From contig DCKG01000032.1 of NCBI GenBank assembly GCA_002320605.1, forward strand, positions 1,583 through 65,582: a stretch of DNA of 64,000 nt, read 5' to 3'. The stretch comes from Bacteroidales bacterium UBA1680. GTDB lineage: Bacteria > Bacteroidota > Bacteroidia > Bacteroidales > UBA932. Below, piece after piece: positions 53,484-61,882 of the stretch (its first letter is position 1; every line of letters begins with the position of its first letter). Under the pieces are notes generated by a model. That model did not search any database. It saw only the letters and a list, made by a program, of their open reading frames with translations, and was not told where the DNA came from. Both the position numbers and the translations under genes were made by a program.

Positions 53484-54809
53484 ATGGCGAATTTTGCATA
53501 TTTCCCTCATACCGATGATGATATTCGCCAGATGCTCAAGAGAATAGGGGTCTCCTCTTTGGATGACCTCTATTCTGATGTTCCGGAGACTGTGAAGCAT
53601 AATGGCGATTATGATCTTCCTGACGCCATGTCTGAGGATGAGGTTAGGGAATATTTCGAAAAGCTGGACAAGAAGGACGAAAAACTGAAGGTGTTCGTTG
53701 GCCAGGGCGCTTACGACCATTACACTCCTTCGGTGGTGCCGTACATCACTTCCAGGTCGGAATTCCTGACGGCATACACCCCGTACCAGGCCGAAATATC
53801 CCAAGGAACTCTCAGGTACATATTCGAGTATCAGAGCATGATTTGCGCCTTGACTGGCATGGATGTCAGCAATGCTTCAATGTACGATGGCCCGACTGCT
53901 GCGGCGGAAGCCGTGAAGATGGCTCCTGCCTGCACAAAGCACAAGACCAAGGTGCTCATCTCCGAGACCCTGCTCCCTAACGTGATAAGGGTCATCGAGA
54001 CTTACGCCAAATATCACGGAATCGAGCTTGGATATATTCCTGTGATGGACGGACACACCTGTCCTCACCACATGAGGGCAGAACTTTCCAAAGGTGACGT
54101 GGCTGGAGTCGTGGTGCCTTCCGTCAACCGTTACGGGATTATCGAGGACCTCACCGGATTTGCGGAAGCCATTCATGAGGAAGGCGGAATATTCATAGAA
54201 TATTGCGATCCTTCTGCCCTTGCGGTGCTCCGGACTCCTGGCGAGTGGGGGGCTGACATTGCAGTCGGTGACGGACAGAGTTTGGGAATTCCTTTGAGCT
54301 TCGGCGGTCCTTATGTCGGCTTCATGGCCTGCAAGAATGAATATGTCCGCAAAATGCCTGGTCGTATCGTCGGCGAGACTGTCGATTCAGAGGGACGCAG
54401 GTGCTTCTGCCTCACTCTGCAGGCTCGCGAGCAGCATATTCGTAGAGAAAAAGCTACTTCCAACATTTGCTCCAATGAGAGCCTGATGGCGCTTTATGTG
54501 ACCGTCTATCTCTCAATCATGGGACCTCTGGGCATGAAAGAAGTGAATGACCAATCATACGCAGCCTCTCATTATCTTCATGACGAACTGCTCAAAACTG
54601 GCAAATTCGAAGAGGTCTTCACTCAGCCGTTCTTGAAGGAGTTCGTGCTGAAGCCGCTGATTCCTGTGGAGAAGCTGCAGATGAAGCTGGTTGACGGCGG
54701 TTTCTTCGCCGGTCTTGAGACCGAAGAGGGCTATGTCACTTTCTGTGCCACGGAAAGGCGCACGAAGGCAGAAATCGACGAACTTGTAAAATTAGTGAAG
54801 GAGGCGTGA
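53484..54809 (+). CDS. gcvPA: Glycine dehydrogenase (decarboxylating) subunit 1
   Basis: This 441-aa protein is the N-terminal half of the split P protein, fold-type I without the PLP lysine. It starts with YFPHTDDDIRQML and contains SMYDGPTAAAEA, the GGPYVGFMACKNEYVRKMPGRIVG block and CSNESLMAL. It pairs with GcvPB to decarboxylate glycine. Proteobacteria carry one fused gcvP; the split form is shared with Gram-positives, thermophiles and some Bacteroidetes. It lies four bases before gcvPB. Confidence 0.93.
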   Translation: MANFAYFPHTDDDIRQMLKRIGVSSLDDLYSDVPETVKHNGDYDLPDAMSEDEVREYFEKLDKKDEKLKVFVGQGAYDHYTPSVVPYITSRSEFLTAYTPYQAEISQGTLRYIFEYQSMICALTGMDVSNASMYDGPTAAAEAVKMAPACTKHKTKVLISETLLPNVIRVIETYAKYHGIELGYIPVMDGHTCPHHMRAELSKGDVAGVVVPSVNRYGIIEDLTGFAEAIHEEGGIFIEYCDPSALAVLRTPGEWGADIAVGDGQSLGIPLSFGGPYVGFMACKNEYVRKMPGRIVGETVDSEGRRCFCLTLQAREQHIRREKATSNICSNESLMALYVTVYLSIMGPLGMKEVNDQSYAASHYLHDELLKTGKFEEVFTQPFLKEFVLKPLIPVEKLQMKLVDGGFFAGLETEEGYVTFCATERRTKAEIDELVKLVKEA

Positions 54810-54813
54810 GAAT

Positions 54814-56346
54814 ATGAAATATTACGATAAATTAATATTTGAACTCTCCAAAGAGGGGAGAACCGGATATTCGCTTATGAGGAACGAGTGGACTGACTCA
54901 ACGGACTCGATTCCTGCTGGGCTCAGGCGCAGCACTCCTGCAGCGCTGCCTCAGGTGAGCGAGGTGGACGTCGTGCGTCACTATACTAACCTGTCGCAGA
55001 TGAATTTCGGCGTAGATACCGGTTTCTATCCGCTTGGCAGCTGCACGATGAAATACAATCCAAAGATAAATGAAGAGATTGCAGGGATGAAGGGCTTCCA
55101 GAGCCTACATCCGTTGCAGCCTGCTTCGACCGTGCAAGGTGCTCTTCAAGTATATTACGAGATGGACAAATTCCTCGCAGAACTGACCGGGATGGCTTAT
55201 TTCACGTTCAATCCATGCGCAGGCGCTCACGGAGAGCTGACTGGCCTCATGATAATGCGCCAGTACCATCTGCTTCGGGGAGATCTGAAACGTACTAAGG
55301 TGATAGTCCCAGACAGTGCTCACGGCACCAATCCTGCCAGCGCAGCTGTCTGTGGCCTTGATGTCGTTGTCGTCAAATCCAATGCCGACGGCCTAGTGGA
55401 CGTTGAGGATCTGAAACCTCTGCTCGGCGATGATGTGGCGGGGATCATGATGACGAATCCGAACACCTTGGGACTCTTCGAGAAAGAAATCCTCGAAATC
55501 GCGGAACTGGTTCACGGCTGCGGAGGACTGCTTTATTACGACGGAGCCAACATGAATCCGCTTCTTGGAGTCGCGCGTCCGGGTGACATGGGATTTGACA
55601 TATTGCATCTGAACCTGCACAAGTCGTTCTCCACCCCTCATGGCGGTGGCGGTCCTGGCTCAGGCCCGGTAGGCGTTTGCGAGAAACTTGTGCCATATCT
55701 TCCTGTCCCTGGGGTAGTAAAAACTTCTGCTGGCAGCTTCGCAGTAATTGGCCGCGCTGGCGCTGGGAAGTCAAATACTGCCAAGAATGCAGGAGGCTGC
55801 TCCGAGAGTGCTGGCGAAGTGTCTGGATTCCTCGGAAACTTCCTTGTGATTCTCAGGGCATACGCCTACATCCTCATGATCGGCAAGCAGAATGTCAAGT
55901 TGTTGGGCAAATTGGCCTCTCTGAATGCTAACTACGTCAAGGAAATCTTGAAAGACAGCTATAAGCTTCCTATTCCTTCGGTCTGCAAGCACGAATTCGT
56001 ATTCGACGGGCTGATTGATGACGGTGCTTCCAAATCTTCTGACGGCAAGGGCGCGACTACGCTCGATGTTGCTAAGAGGCTTCTGGACTACGGTTTCCAT
56101 GCGCCTACTATCTATTTCCCTCTGCTTTTCCATCAGGCCCTGATGATCGAGCCTACGGAGACCGAGTCGAAAGAGACGCTGGATGCTTTCATCGACGTGA
56201 TGAAGAAAATAGCTACTGAGGCTGCCGAGAATCCTGATTTGTTGAAGACCGCTCCTCACGATACTCCGATCTCCAGGCCTGACGAGGTGAGGGCTGCCCG
56301 ACATACTATCTTGAAATATCGAGATGAAGAGACGACTCCTAAATAA
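54814..56346 (+). CDS. gcvPB: Glycine dehydrogenase (decarboxylating) subunit 2
   Basis: The 510-aa PLP-binding half of the P protein carries the Schiff-base lysine K270 in LNLHKSFSTPHGGGGPGSG, preceded by YYDGANMN and a GTNPASA loop. After the PLP region the usual short hydrophobic linker is replaced by a Ser/Gly-rich stretch (about 303-340, SAGSFAVIGRAGAGKS onward) before FLGNFLVILRAYAYI. GRAGAGKS resembles a P-loop by chance. The rest of the C-terminal domain is normal, so the enzyme is expected to be active. It ends the gcv operon. Confidence 0.92.
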   Translation: MKYYDKLIFELSKEGRTGYSLMRNEWTDSTDSIPAGLRRSTPAALPQVSEVDVVRHYTNLSQMNFGVDTGFYPLGSCTMKYNPKINEEIAGMKGFQSLHPLQPASTVQGALQVYYEMDKFLAELTGMAYFTFNPCAGAHGELTGLMIMRQYHLLRGDLKRTKVIVPDSAHGTNPASAAVCGLDVVVVKSNADGLVDVEDLKPLLGDDVAGIMMTNPNTLGLFEKEILEIAELVHGCGGLLYYDGANMNPLLGVARPGDMGFDILHLNLHKSFSTPHGGGGPGSGPVGVCEKLVPYLPVPGVVKTSAGSFAVIGRAGAGKSNTAKNAGGCSESAGEVSGFLGNFLVILRAYAYILMIGKQNVKLLGKLASLNANYVKEILKDSYKLPIPSVCKHEFVFDGLIDDGASKSSDGKGATTLDVAKRLLDYGFHAPTIYFPLLFHQALMIEPTETESKETLDAFIDVMKKIATEAAENPDLLKTAPHDTPISRPDEVRAARHTILKYRDEETTPK

Positions 56347-56354
56347 TTAATAGC

Positions 56355-57722
56355 ATGAGTAAAAAAATTTCTAGAAGAGACTTCATGAGTTATTCGGCTC
56401 TAGGTCTCGCGAGCTTAACGATTCTGCCAAGCTGGACTATTTCAGACGGGCCGCAGAAAGGGAAGAAAATTGCGCCAAGCGACATGATCGTTCTTGGATT
56501 CATCGGACTTGGCAGGCAAGGGAGGAGTGATTTCAATAGCTTCTCCGCTTGCCCTGGCGTTCAGGTGGCAGCATGCTGCGACGTGGATTCCATCAAGCGT
56601 GAACGCTTCAGAAGGGATGTCACTAAGTGGCAGAAGGAGAATGGAATGAACGAGCGTTGCGACATGTATGAGTTCTACCAGGACCTCCTCGAAAGAAGAG
56701 ACATCGATGCGGTCGGCATTGAAACTCCTGATCACTGGCACGCCCTGATTACGATTGGTGCGGTTGATGCTGGCAAGGATGTATATTTGCAGAAGCCTCA
56801 GGCCTACACCATCACTGAGGGTCTTGCCGTTCAGACCGCTGTTAGGCACAATGGCAGAGTTTTGCAGATGGGAAGCCAGCAGCGTTCCAGCGCAGAGTTC
56901 CAGCAAGCCATTAAGATGATCCGTGAGAAGGCAATCGGCCACATAGACAAGATCTATGCTAGGGTTGGAGATCCACCAAAGCCTTTCGACCTTCCTGAAA
57001 TGCCAGTGCCTGCTAATCTGAATTTCAACATGTGGCTTGGGCCTCTCAATGATCCGAAGATCCATTATCATTCAGACATCTGCCCTGTTGTCTCCCTCGA
57101 TCCTCCTCAGGACGAGCAGCTCTGGGGCGCTTGGCGTTGGTACTGCGAGACCGGGAACGGCTATCCTGCTGACTGGGGCGCTCACATGTACGACATCGCC
57201 CAGGCTGCACTTGGAATGGATGGCTCAGGCCCAGTGGAATTCATTCCTAAGGGATACAACGGTGCCGAGCATGACACTATGAAATATGCCAACGGCGTGG
57301 TGATGACAGAGCAGCCTTTCGACGAGGAGAAGCCTGATTGGCAGGGTCTCAAGTTCATTGGCGACAAAGGCTGGATCAAGGTTGCGAGAGGCTATATCGA
57401 GTGCTCTGATCCTAAACTTCTGAAGAAGAGCCAGGAAGAGGTTAAGGCCGGCCAGTACGAGGTCAGCTCTCCTCACATGCAGAACTTCCTGGATGCGATT
57501 CGTGATCATAAGGATCCTATCGCTCCTGTCGAGTGCGGAACCAGCACGAACACTCTCTGCTGCCTGACGAACATCGCCCGCGAGCTTAACCGTCCGGTTC
57601 ACTGGAATCCGGCGACCCTCAGCTTCGAAGGTGATAAGGAAGCTGCCCATCACAGGCTGTACTACTACGACTACCGTCGCCCGTACAAGCTCCCTTACAT
57701 CGACACTCGCAACAATCTTTAG
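56355..57722 (+). CDS. Gfo/Idh/MocA-family oxidoreductase with twin-arginine signal
   Basis: This 455-aa protein starts with a Tat-type signal (SRRDFM then a hydrophobic segment), so it is probably exported folded with its cofactor. The Rossmann motif GFIGLGRQGRSDF at about 50-62 binds NAD(P). VYLQKPQAYTI stands where most relatives have EKP, retaining the lysine. The C-terminal domain is extended, with YPADWGAHMYD, as in the glycan-active group of the family (for example GH109-like alpha-N-acetylgalactosaminidases and secreted Bacteroidetes oxidoreductases). The substrate is unknown. It lies nine bases after gcvPB, but its export makes a role in glycine metabolism unlikely. Confidence 0.85.
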   Translation: MSKKISRRDFMSYSALGLASLTILPSWTISDGPQKGKKIAPSDMIVLGFIGLGRQGRSDFNSFSACPGVQVAACCDVDSIKRERFRRDVTKWQKENGMNERCDMYEFYQDLLERRDIDAVGIETPDHWHALITIGAVDAGKDVYLQKPQAYTITEGLAVQTAVRHNGRVLQMGSQQRSSAEFQQAIKMIREKAIGHIDKIYARVGDPPKPFDLPEMPVPANLNFNMWLGPLNDPKIHYHSDICPVVSLDPPQDEQLWGAWRWYCETGNGYPADWGAHMYDIAQAALGMDGSGPVEFIPKGYNGAEHDTMKYANGVVMTEQPFDEEKPDWQGLKFIGDKGWIKVARGYIECSDPKLLKKSQEEVKAGQYEVSSPHMQNFLDAIRDHKDPIAPVECGTSTNTLCCLTNIARELNRPVHWNPATLSFEGDKEAAHHRLYYYDYRRPYKLPYIDTRNNL

Positions 57723-57724
57723 GA

Positions 57725-57874
57725 GTATGAGCGTGAGGTAATGCCTTTGGAAATATTGATAATGAATATGTTGCAGAGGCTTACCTCACGCTCTGTCAAT
57801 GTAGGGTATGAGCGTGAGATAGTGTCTCTGGAAATATTGATAATGAATATGTTGCGTAGGCCGACCCCGCGCTC
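57725..57874. repeat. Two tandem 69-bp stem-loop repeats
   Basis: Copies at 57725-57793 and 57806-57874 are offset by 81 bases and share an identical core of about 27 bases. In copy 1, GAGCGTGAGGTAA (57729-57741) pairs perfectly with TTACCTCACGCTC (57781-57793). In copy 2 the arms have drifted but still pair partly (GAGCG/CGCTC). They fill the gap between the oxidoreductase stop and the tRNA promoter. They could protect or end the upstream mRNA; no T-run follows. Confidence 0.75.
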
Positions 57875-57919
57875 AAGGCTTTTTGCGAATATGAAATTTG
57901 CATAAATTATTAAAAGGGA

Positions 57920-57949
57920 TTGCAGATTGACGGATTATTCCTATATTTG
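57920..57949 (+). promoter_or_regulatory. Promoter of tRNA-Ala
   Basis: TTG at 57920-57922, a 19-base spacer and TATATTTG at 57942-57949, a full consensus. Transcription should begin just before the mature tRNA start at 57964. Confidence 0.75.
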
Positions 57950-57963
57950 CAATCCAAACCAAT

Positions 57964-58036
<73 letters not shown>

Positions 58037-58043
58037 CAAAAAA

Positions 58044-58074
58044 AGGCTTGCAATCTATTTGCGAGCCTTTTTTT
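58044..58074 (+). terminator. Rho-independent terminator of tRNA-Ala
   Basis: AGGCTTGC at 58044-58051 pairs with GCGAGCCT at 58061-58068 (one G-U pair), followed by a run of T to 58074. It lies eight bases after the tRNA. The preceding A-run could serve the other strand. Confidence 0.8.
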
Positions 58075-58142
58075 GAATCTACTTCAATCCCCACGCCTCG
58101 CAAATCCCGAGCGCCCCAGCCCGTCATCCTGAACGCCCCTCC

Positions 58143-58210
58143 ACGTCATCCTGAACTTGTTTCAGGATATAGGCCTTCGATAATATAGATTCTTTCGTCA
58201 GGATGACAGG
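58143..58210 (-). repeat. Dispersed palindromic intergenic element, copy 2
   Basis: This is the reverse-oriented copy of the element at 66-138, bounded by CACGTCAT and ATGACAGG, with CCTGAACTTGTTTCAGG at 58150-58166. A shorter GTCATCCTGAACG fragment precedes it at 58122. The middle differs between copies, so the ends and the CCTGAA palindrome are the conserved parts. Confidence 0.7.
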
Positions 58211-58260
58211 TTAGTTATTTCGTAATACTGCAACCAATGAGCGAATATCAGTCCGAATGC

Positions 58261-58580
58261 TTTTGCCGCGCGAACCAATCCCAAGTGCAAGGCTCTCCAG
58301 CGTGGTACGCCATGCAAACCCCCTCCATGTCATCATGGTGTTTGCATACCCACATTAATTACGGCCACTCCAGGGCCACACTACCTCGCGCGGCAAATGC
58401 ATGATGCGCCATACAGCATGCCGCTGCCAGAGACGGTTGTGCTCTTGTGCTGGCTCTCTGGTTGATCCGCTCGGAGGATTTGTCCGCCGAAGCCGTGGCC
58501 TCTAAACGATGTCGTATTTTTTAACAATTACTGGCAAGTGGCGACGCATAGTAGCCGTTTGTCCGGGCCCATGGCGCATC
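58261..58580. other. Gene-free region with nested inverted repeats, possible structured RNA
   Basis: No plausible gene lies in 58075-58685. An outer pair TTTGCCGCGCGA (58262-58273) and TCGCGCGGCAAA (58386-58397) is perfect. Inside it, ATGCAAAC (58312-58319) pairs with GTTTGCAT (58340-58347), and CCATG with CATGG, forming a long hairpin. Downstream, CCAGAGA (58427-58433) pairs with TCTCTGG (58455-58461). The nested stems suggest a structured RNA or the remains of a mobile element; I recognise no known RNA family. Confidence 0.4.
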
Positions 58581-58685
58581 CGAGGAGGCGTTCATCCAAA
58601 GGCACTCACGTATTCGTAATTAAATTTTTAAGCACAGGGTTTTGCATCTGACCTGAAAAACGCCCACAGAAGTGAGCGAATGGAT

Positions 58686-58886
58686 TCAAAAATCATCTTC
58701 TGATATACTGGCTTTTAAGAGTTCTTTATGCAGATAGCCACCAATTACATCGTATGAGAATGATTTCTCATGTACTATTGGTACTGTAGACAGTCTCACT
58801 TTTGCTATTCCGGATTCAAAAAAAGCGATGTCATCCCTTGATACGGAAAACTGTGCAATCGCACTTAATTCTGAAACAGGAATCAT
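58686..58886 (-). CDS. Small hypothetical protein or gene fragment
   Basis: This 66-codon frame begins MIPVSELSAIAQF and has protein-like composition with no recognised family. The frame is open further upstream, but those codons are formed by the terminator hairpin at 58903-58930 and are not used as the start. It lies downstream of the DUF4143 ATPase gene's terminator on the same strand and has no visible promoter, so it may be a fragment. Confidence 0.3.
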   Translation of the reverse strand: MIPVSELSAIAQFSVSRDDIAFFESGIAKVRLSTVPIVHEKSFSYDVIGGYLHKELLKASISEDDF

Positions 58887-58902
58887 GACATTGTTAACGA
58901 AA

Positions 58903-58930
58903 AAACCTCTCACGTTTCCGGGAGAGGTTT
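58903..58930 (-). terminator. Rho-independent terminator of the DUF4143 ATPase
   Basis: AAACCTCTC (58903-58911) and GAGAGGTTT (58922-58930) form a 9-bp stem. On the minus strand the stem is followed by TTTTTTC. It lies 41 bases after the ATPase stop codon. Confidence 0.8.
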
Positions 58931-58971
58931 AGGAGAAGTGGCAGAATGGGCTACTGTTGGACAGTTATTGC

Positions 58972-60102
58972 CTATTCCACAAGGAATTCAAAGACGTTTG
59001 AGGGAGTGATTGTCTTGAACGTTGCTCCCTGGTAAGCTTCAGCGAAAGATTTAGGGCAGGAGACGTTCTCTTCCGGATTCCATTTGAATTCGTAAGCAGT
59101 GATCTTCCCGTCTTCTTCCTCTATCAAATCAATCTCTTTCTTTGCTGTGGTTCTCCAGAAGTATCTGCTTGCAAAGGAACGGTCGTATTCGAGTTTTTTC
59201 ATTCGTTCAGCCACCAGCCAGTTCTCCCACATATGGCCTACTTCCCGATGGTCCCGAAGTTCAATGGGTGCAAAGTTCCCGATGATGGCGTTGCGGATAC
59301 CCATGTCCCAAAAATAGATCTTCTTGTCGAATTTGAGCTCATTGCGAAGGTTGCGGGCAAAGGATGGGAGACGGAAGATAATGTAGCATTTCTCCAAGAT
59401 GTCGATATACTTCTCGACAGTCTTGGAGTCGATGCGGATGAGATTTGCAATCTCGTTGTAACTGACCTGGGAACCAATCTGGAATGCCAGAGCACGAAGC
59501 AGAGATTCCAACTTGTCTTGTTTGGCGATTCCCTTGATGTTGAGGACATCTTTGTATAGATAACTATCCATCAGTTCTTTGAGTACGATCCGCTCCTCGC
59601 CGGGAGAGGTCACCACTTCCGGATAATTGCCGTAAAGAAGGCGTTGAGGCAGGAGGCGCGTTTGCTCCAACAGACTGGAATCATCCACCAACTCTTTGAA
59701 AGAAAGCGGGAAGAGTTTGAACTCTCGCTTGCGACCGGAGAGGGATTCGTTGACTTCTTCAGCCAGTTCGAAAGCAGAACTGCCTGTCGCGACTAGTCGG
59801 ATATCCTTCATCTTGTCCGTCACGAGTTTTAGGACATTGCCGATATCGTCTATCTTTTGAGCCTCGTCAATGACCACAGTAGTTGCCTTGCCAAAGATAG
59901 CGCGAAGGCGGGTTGAGGTGGCGTCTTTGAGGATGGCGCGTACATCAGCCTCATCTCCATCCAGGAACAGGACATTTTCTTCACCAGAGAAGAGAGCCTC
60001 AGTGAGGGTGGATTTCCCTACCTGACGAGCCCCCATGATGGTGACAGCCTTCTTGCCGGCAAGGGCCTTACGGATGTTATCTTCGATGCTTCTATGGATC
60101 AT
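58972..60102 (-). CDS. AAA_14/DUF4143 ATPase
   Basis: The 376-aa protein has a Walker A (GARQVGKST, 24-32), a Walker B region (TTVVIDEAQKI) and the sensor VATGSSAFEL, typical of the AAA_14 family, followed by DUF4143. The C-terminal KKEIDLIEE with YEFKW has PD-(D/E)XK-like spacing, as in the DUF234 ATPase at 26475-27803. These are frequent accessory genes in Bacteroidetes with no settled function. It has its own promoter and terminator, and sits at the border of the mobile region. Confidence 0.85.
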   Translation of the reverse strand: MIHRSIEDNIRKALAGKKAVTIMGARQVGKSTLTEALFSGEENVLFLDGDEADVRAILKDATSTRLRAIFGKATTVVIDEAQKIDDIGNVLKLVTDKMKDIRLVATGSSAFELAEEVNESLSGRKREFKLFPLSFKELVDDSSLLEQTRLLPQRLLYGNYPEVVTSPGEERIVLKELMDSYLYKDVLNIKGIAKQDKLESLLRALAFQIGSQVSYNEIANLIRIDSKTVEKYIDILEKCYIIFRLPSFARNLRNELKFDKKIYFWDMGIRNAIIGNFAPIELRDHREVGHMWENWLVAERMKKLEYDRSFASRYFWRTTAKKEIDLIEEEDGKITAYEFKWNPEENVSCPKSFAEAYQGATFKTITPSNVFEFLVE

Positions 60103-60121
60103 GATGTACTTCTTTTTTGTG

Positions 60122-60152
60122 CAAAGATAAAGATTTGAGGATAAGATTCCAA
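60122..60152 (-). promoter_or_regulatory. Promoter of the DUF4143 ATPase
   Basis: On the minus strand TTG (60152-60150), a 20-base spacer and TATCTTTG (60129-60122). The same -7 sequence precedes the DUF234 ATPase. The direct repeat ATTCCAAGAATA at 60146-60157 and 60178-60189 overlaps the -33 region. Confidence 0.6.
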
Positions 60153-60159
60153 GAATATT

Positions 60160-60342
60160 ATGAAATTATCGGAATTAATTCCAAGAATAATGAAAGATTC
60201 ACGGAAATTTACAGCTCCCATTGAACTTGGTCATCGAGGCCGCCTTGATATCATTCACGATGTCTATGTAGGGTTTCATGGAAGAATAGTCGCTGTGGCC
60301 TGTCCATTTCATAACAATGTGTCTTGTCCTGAAAAAAGTTGA
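60160..60342 (+). pseudogene. Short frame interrupted by the IS element
   Basis: A 60-codon frame starting MKLSELIPRIMKD runs into the IS end and stops within it. HRGRLDIIHDVY and HGRIVAVACPFHNN look protein-like, but no family is recognised. It may be the 5' part of a gene split by the insertion. Confidence 0.3.
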
Positions 60343-61050
60343 CAAAAAAAGAGAAGAAATGAGGGCAGGAAAAGACAAAGAGAATTATGACAGGAATCTG
60401 CCGGAGGCGCTGCGGATGTATTTCCGAGAGGGGATGAACTATGCGCAAATAAGCAGAAAAATTCCCTCGAACAGAGAAACAATTCGGATGTGGATTATTA
60501 ACTTCAAGGGAGAATACGGAGAAAACTACGAGAGAGCCCTAAAAAAGAATAACGAGGAGAAGGACGCCCACGCATCTCGAGCGGAGCTGCTCCGGGAAAT
60601 ATCCGACCTTCGGAAAAAGCTGAAGGCGAAGACAGTGGAGGCTGACCTGTACAATGAGATGATCAAGATCGCGGAGGAGGAGTTCAAGATTCCGATAAGA
60701 AAAAAACGAGGTGCCGAGCAGTGAGGATCCTGCACGCACAGACAGGTCGGACGCACAGCGTCAGCGGGATGTGCGGACTGTTAGGCACAAGCAGACAGGC
60801 CTATTACAAGAAGGACGACTTGAAATGCATGGTGACGTACGCACTGGAGGAGTTTGTGGTCCAGTTCGCAAAAGAGGTACGAGCGAAGGATCCGGGGATA
60901 GGTGGGAAGAAGATCTGGCACATGTACATGCAGGGCCTTGGCCGGCAGTACGGAATAGGGCGCGACAGGTTCTACGCCATACTGGACGGGCACGGGATGA
61001 AGTTGACGCAGAAGAGGCGGAAGCCTCGCACGAGTAGAGTGACGCATTGT
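60323..61050 (+). mobile_element. Truncated IS3-family (IS150-like) insertion sequence
   Basis: The left end shows the TGTCCTGAAAAAAGTTGACA type of terminus common to IS3 relatives in Bacteroidetes (from about 60325). orfA and the 5' part of orfB follow, with an A7 frameshift site. The rest of orfB and the right end are missing: homology ceases near 61040, where the hsdS cassette begins. No target duplication can be identified. The right boundary is approximate. Confidence 0.7.
60359..60724 (+). CDS. IS3-family transposase OrfA
   Basis: The 121-aa OrfA has a helix-turn-helix DNA-binding domain (about 15-50, MNYAQISRKIPSNRETIRMW) and a C-terminal leucine-rich coiled coil (EISDLRKKLKAKTVEADLYNEMI). 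Near the end, an A7 run at 60700-60706 in the AGA-AAA-AAA-CGA context is a typical -1 slippery site; frameshifting there would join the OrfB frame and produce the OrfAB transposase. The start at 60359 is preferred over upstream codons inside the IS end. Confidence 0.8.
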   Translation: MRAGKDKENYDRNLPEALRMYFREGMNYAQISRKIPSNRETIRMWIINFKGEYGENYERALKKNNEEKDAHASRAELLREISDLRKKLKAKTVEADLYNEMIKIAEEEFKIPIRKKRGAEQ

Positions 61051-61080
61051 CAAAGTCAGGAAGAGCATCGCGATAAATGA
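60721..61080 (+). pseudogene. Truncated IS3-family transposase OrfB
   Basis: OrfB begins with GTG overlapping the OrfA stop by four bases and runs 119 codons. It contains the N-terminal HTH_21-like region (GTSRQAYYKK ... GIGGKKIWHMY ... IGRDRFYAILDGHGM), then breaks off around the KRRKPRTSR segment. The DDE catalytic core of rve is missing, so no active transposase can be made. The last residues (VTHCQSQEEHRDK) come from sequence beyond the break. Confidence 0.75.
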
Positions 61081-61811
61081 TTATTTAGCTGCCTGACGGA
61101 TACCTGGCCGTTCATCAAGAGCGGCAGAAGCTCGTTGCGCAGGTTTCGAAGTTCTGCGGTCTGTTTGTTCTCTTTGTATATATTCGCATAGATTGGACTA
61201 ACTATAGAAGAAAATTGTTGAATAACCGCAGTAGGAATCCTTACTGTAGGGACTTGTTTGAGAGCCTCCATAACAAGACAACGTATTGTGCTTCCCATCG
61301 CAGCCTTATCCGCTAGCAATTGAATTTCAGTGCTTCGAAGGAGAGAATATAAGAACACTGGAGAAGTGTTATCTTGAGCTCTAAGAGTGAAAGATGTCTC
61401 GCTTATATTCCAATTTTTCGGTGGCTCTTGGATAAAATATGTTCTGCCAATAGTACCGATTGCACTGAAAATGATATCACCTACACGAAGTTGAGACCTC
61501 GCATTAATCTTTTTCAAAGCCACATCATCACATCTATCACAGTTCTCCCAATCTATGTCAGTCCCGGTCAAGGACTTTATGGTAATATAGAAGTTCTCGC
61601 CATTACCAAGCACGAAGTTTGACCGAGGATTCAATCCATTTGTGATTCGACCAATATAGTAATCAATTCTACAGTTACCCCATCCTTCCGGCAATTCTCT
61701 TTTCAGCACTTCGTTCCAGACCATCTTTCCGCCGGAGGACTTATACGGCTTACCGTTTTCGTCAGGAAAGTCGAACTGAACGAACCAGTAGTCGTACAGC
61801 TGGCGGGCCAT
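61056..61811 (-). CDS. hsdS: Type I restriction specificity subunit HsdS, half-gene (silent cassette)
   Basis: The product (251 aa from the first ATG) corresponds to the second half of an HsdS protein. It begins inside the central conserved region (MARQLYDYWFVQFDFPDENGK, then KSSGGKMVWNEVLKRELPEGW), continues through one target-recognition domain (about 45-190) and ends with the C-terminal conserved helix ELRNLRNELLPLLMNGQ. The open frame extends upstream of the ATG to 61865 through ITPSGTLQNDYLEA, which is also conserved HsdS sequence, and then meets a TGA. It therefore has no own first TRD, start or hsdM partner here. It points away from the neighbouring recombinase gene, as in invertible hsdS loci. 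Confidence 0.78.
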   Translation of the reverse strand: MARQLYDYWFVQFDFPDENGKPYKSSGGKMVWNEVLKRELPEGWGNCRIDYYIGRITNGLNPRSNFVLGNGENFYITIKSLTGTDIDWENCDRCDDVALKKINARSQLRVGDIIFSAIGTIGRTYFIQEPPKNWNISETSFTLRAQDNTSPVFLYSLLRSTEIQLLADKAAMGSTIRCLVMEALKQVPTVRIPTAVIQQFSSIVSPIYANIYKENKQTAELRNLRNELLPLLMNGQVSVRQLNNHLSRCSS

Positions 61812-61882
61812 GGCCTCTAAATAATCATTTTGCAGAGTGCCGGAGGGTGTTATCTTATATGCTTTTCAAAACAAGAAAACGT

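Noticed and set aside
55754..55780. P-loop (GRAGAGKS) in GcvPB
   Set aside because: It has the Walker A pattern but lies in a linker of a PLP enzyme with no other nucleotide-binding motif; judged coincidence.
57725..57874. CRISPR or paired terminator reading of the stem-loop repeats
   Set aside because: Only two units, with a 12-bp gap rather than spacers, and no T-run after either stem.
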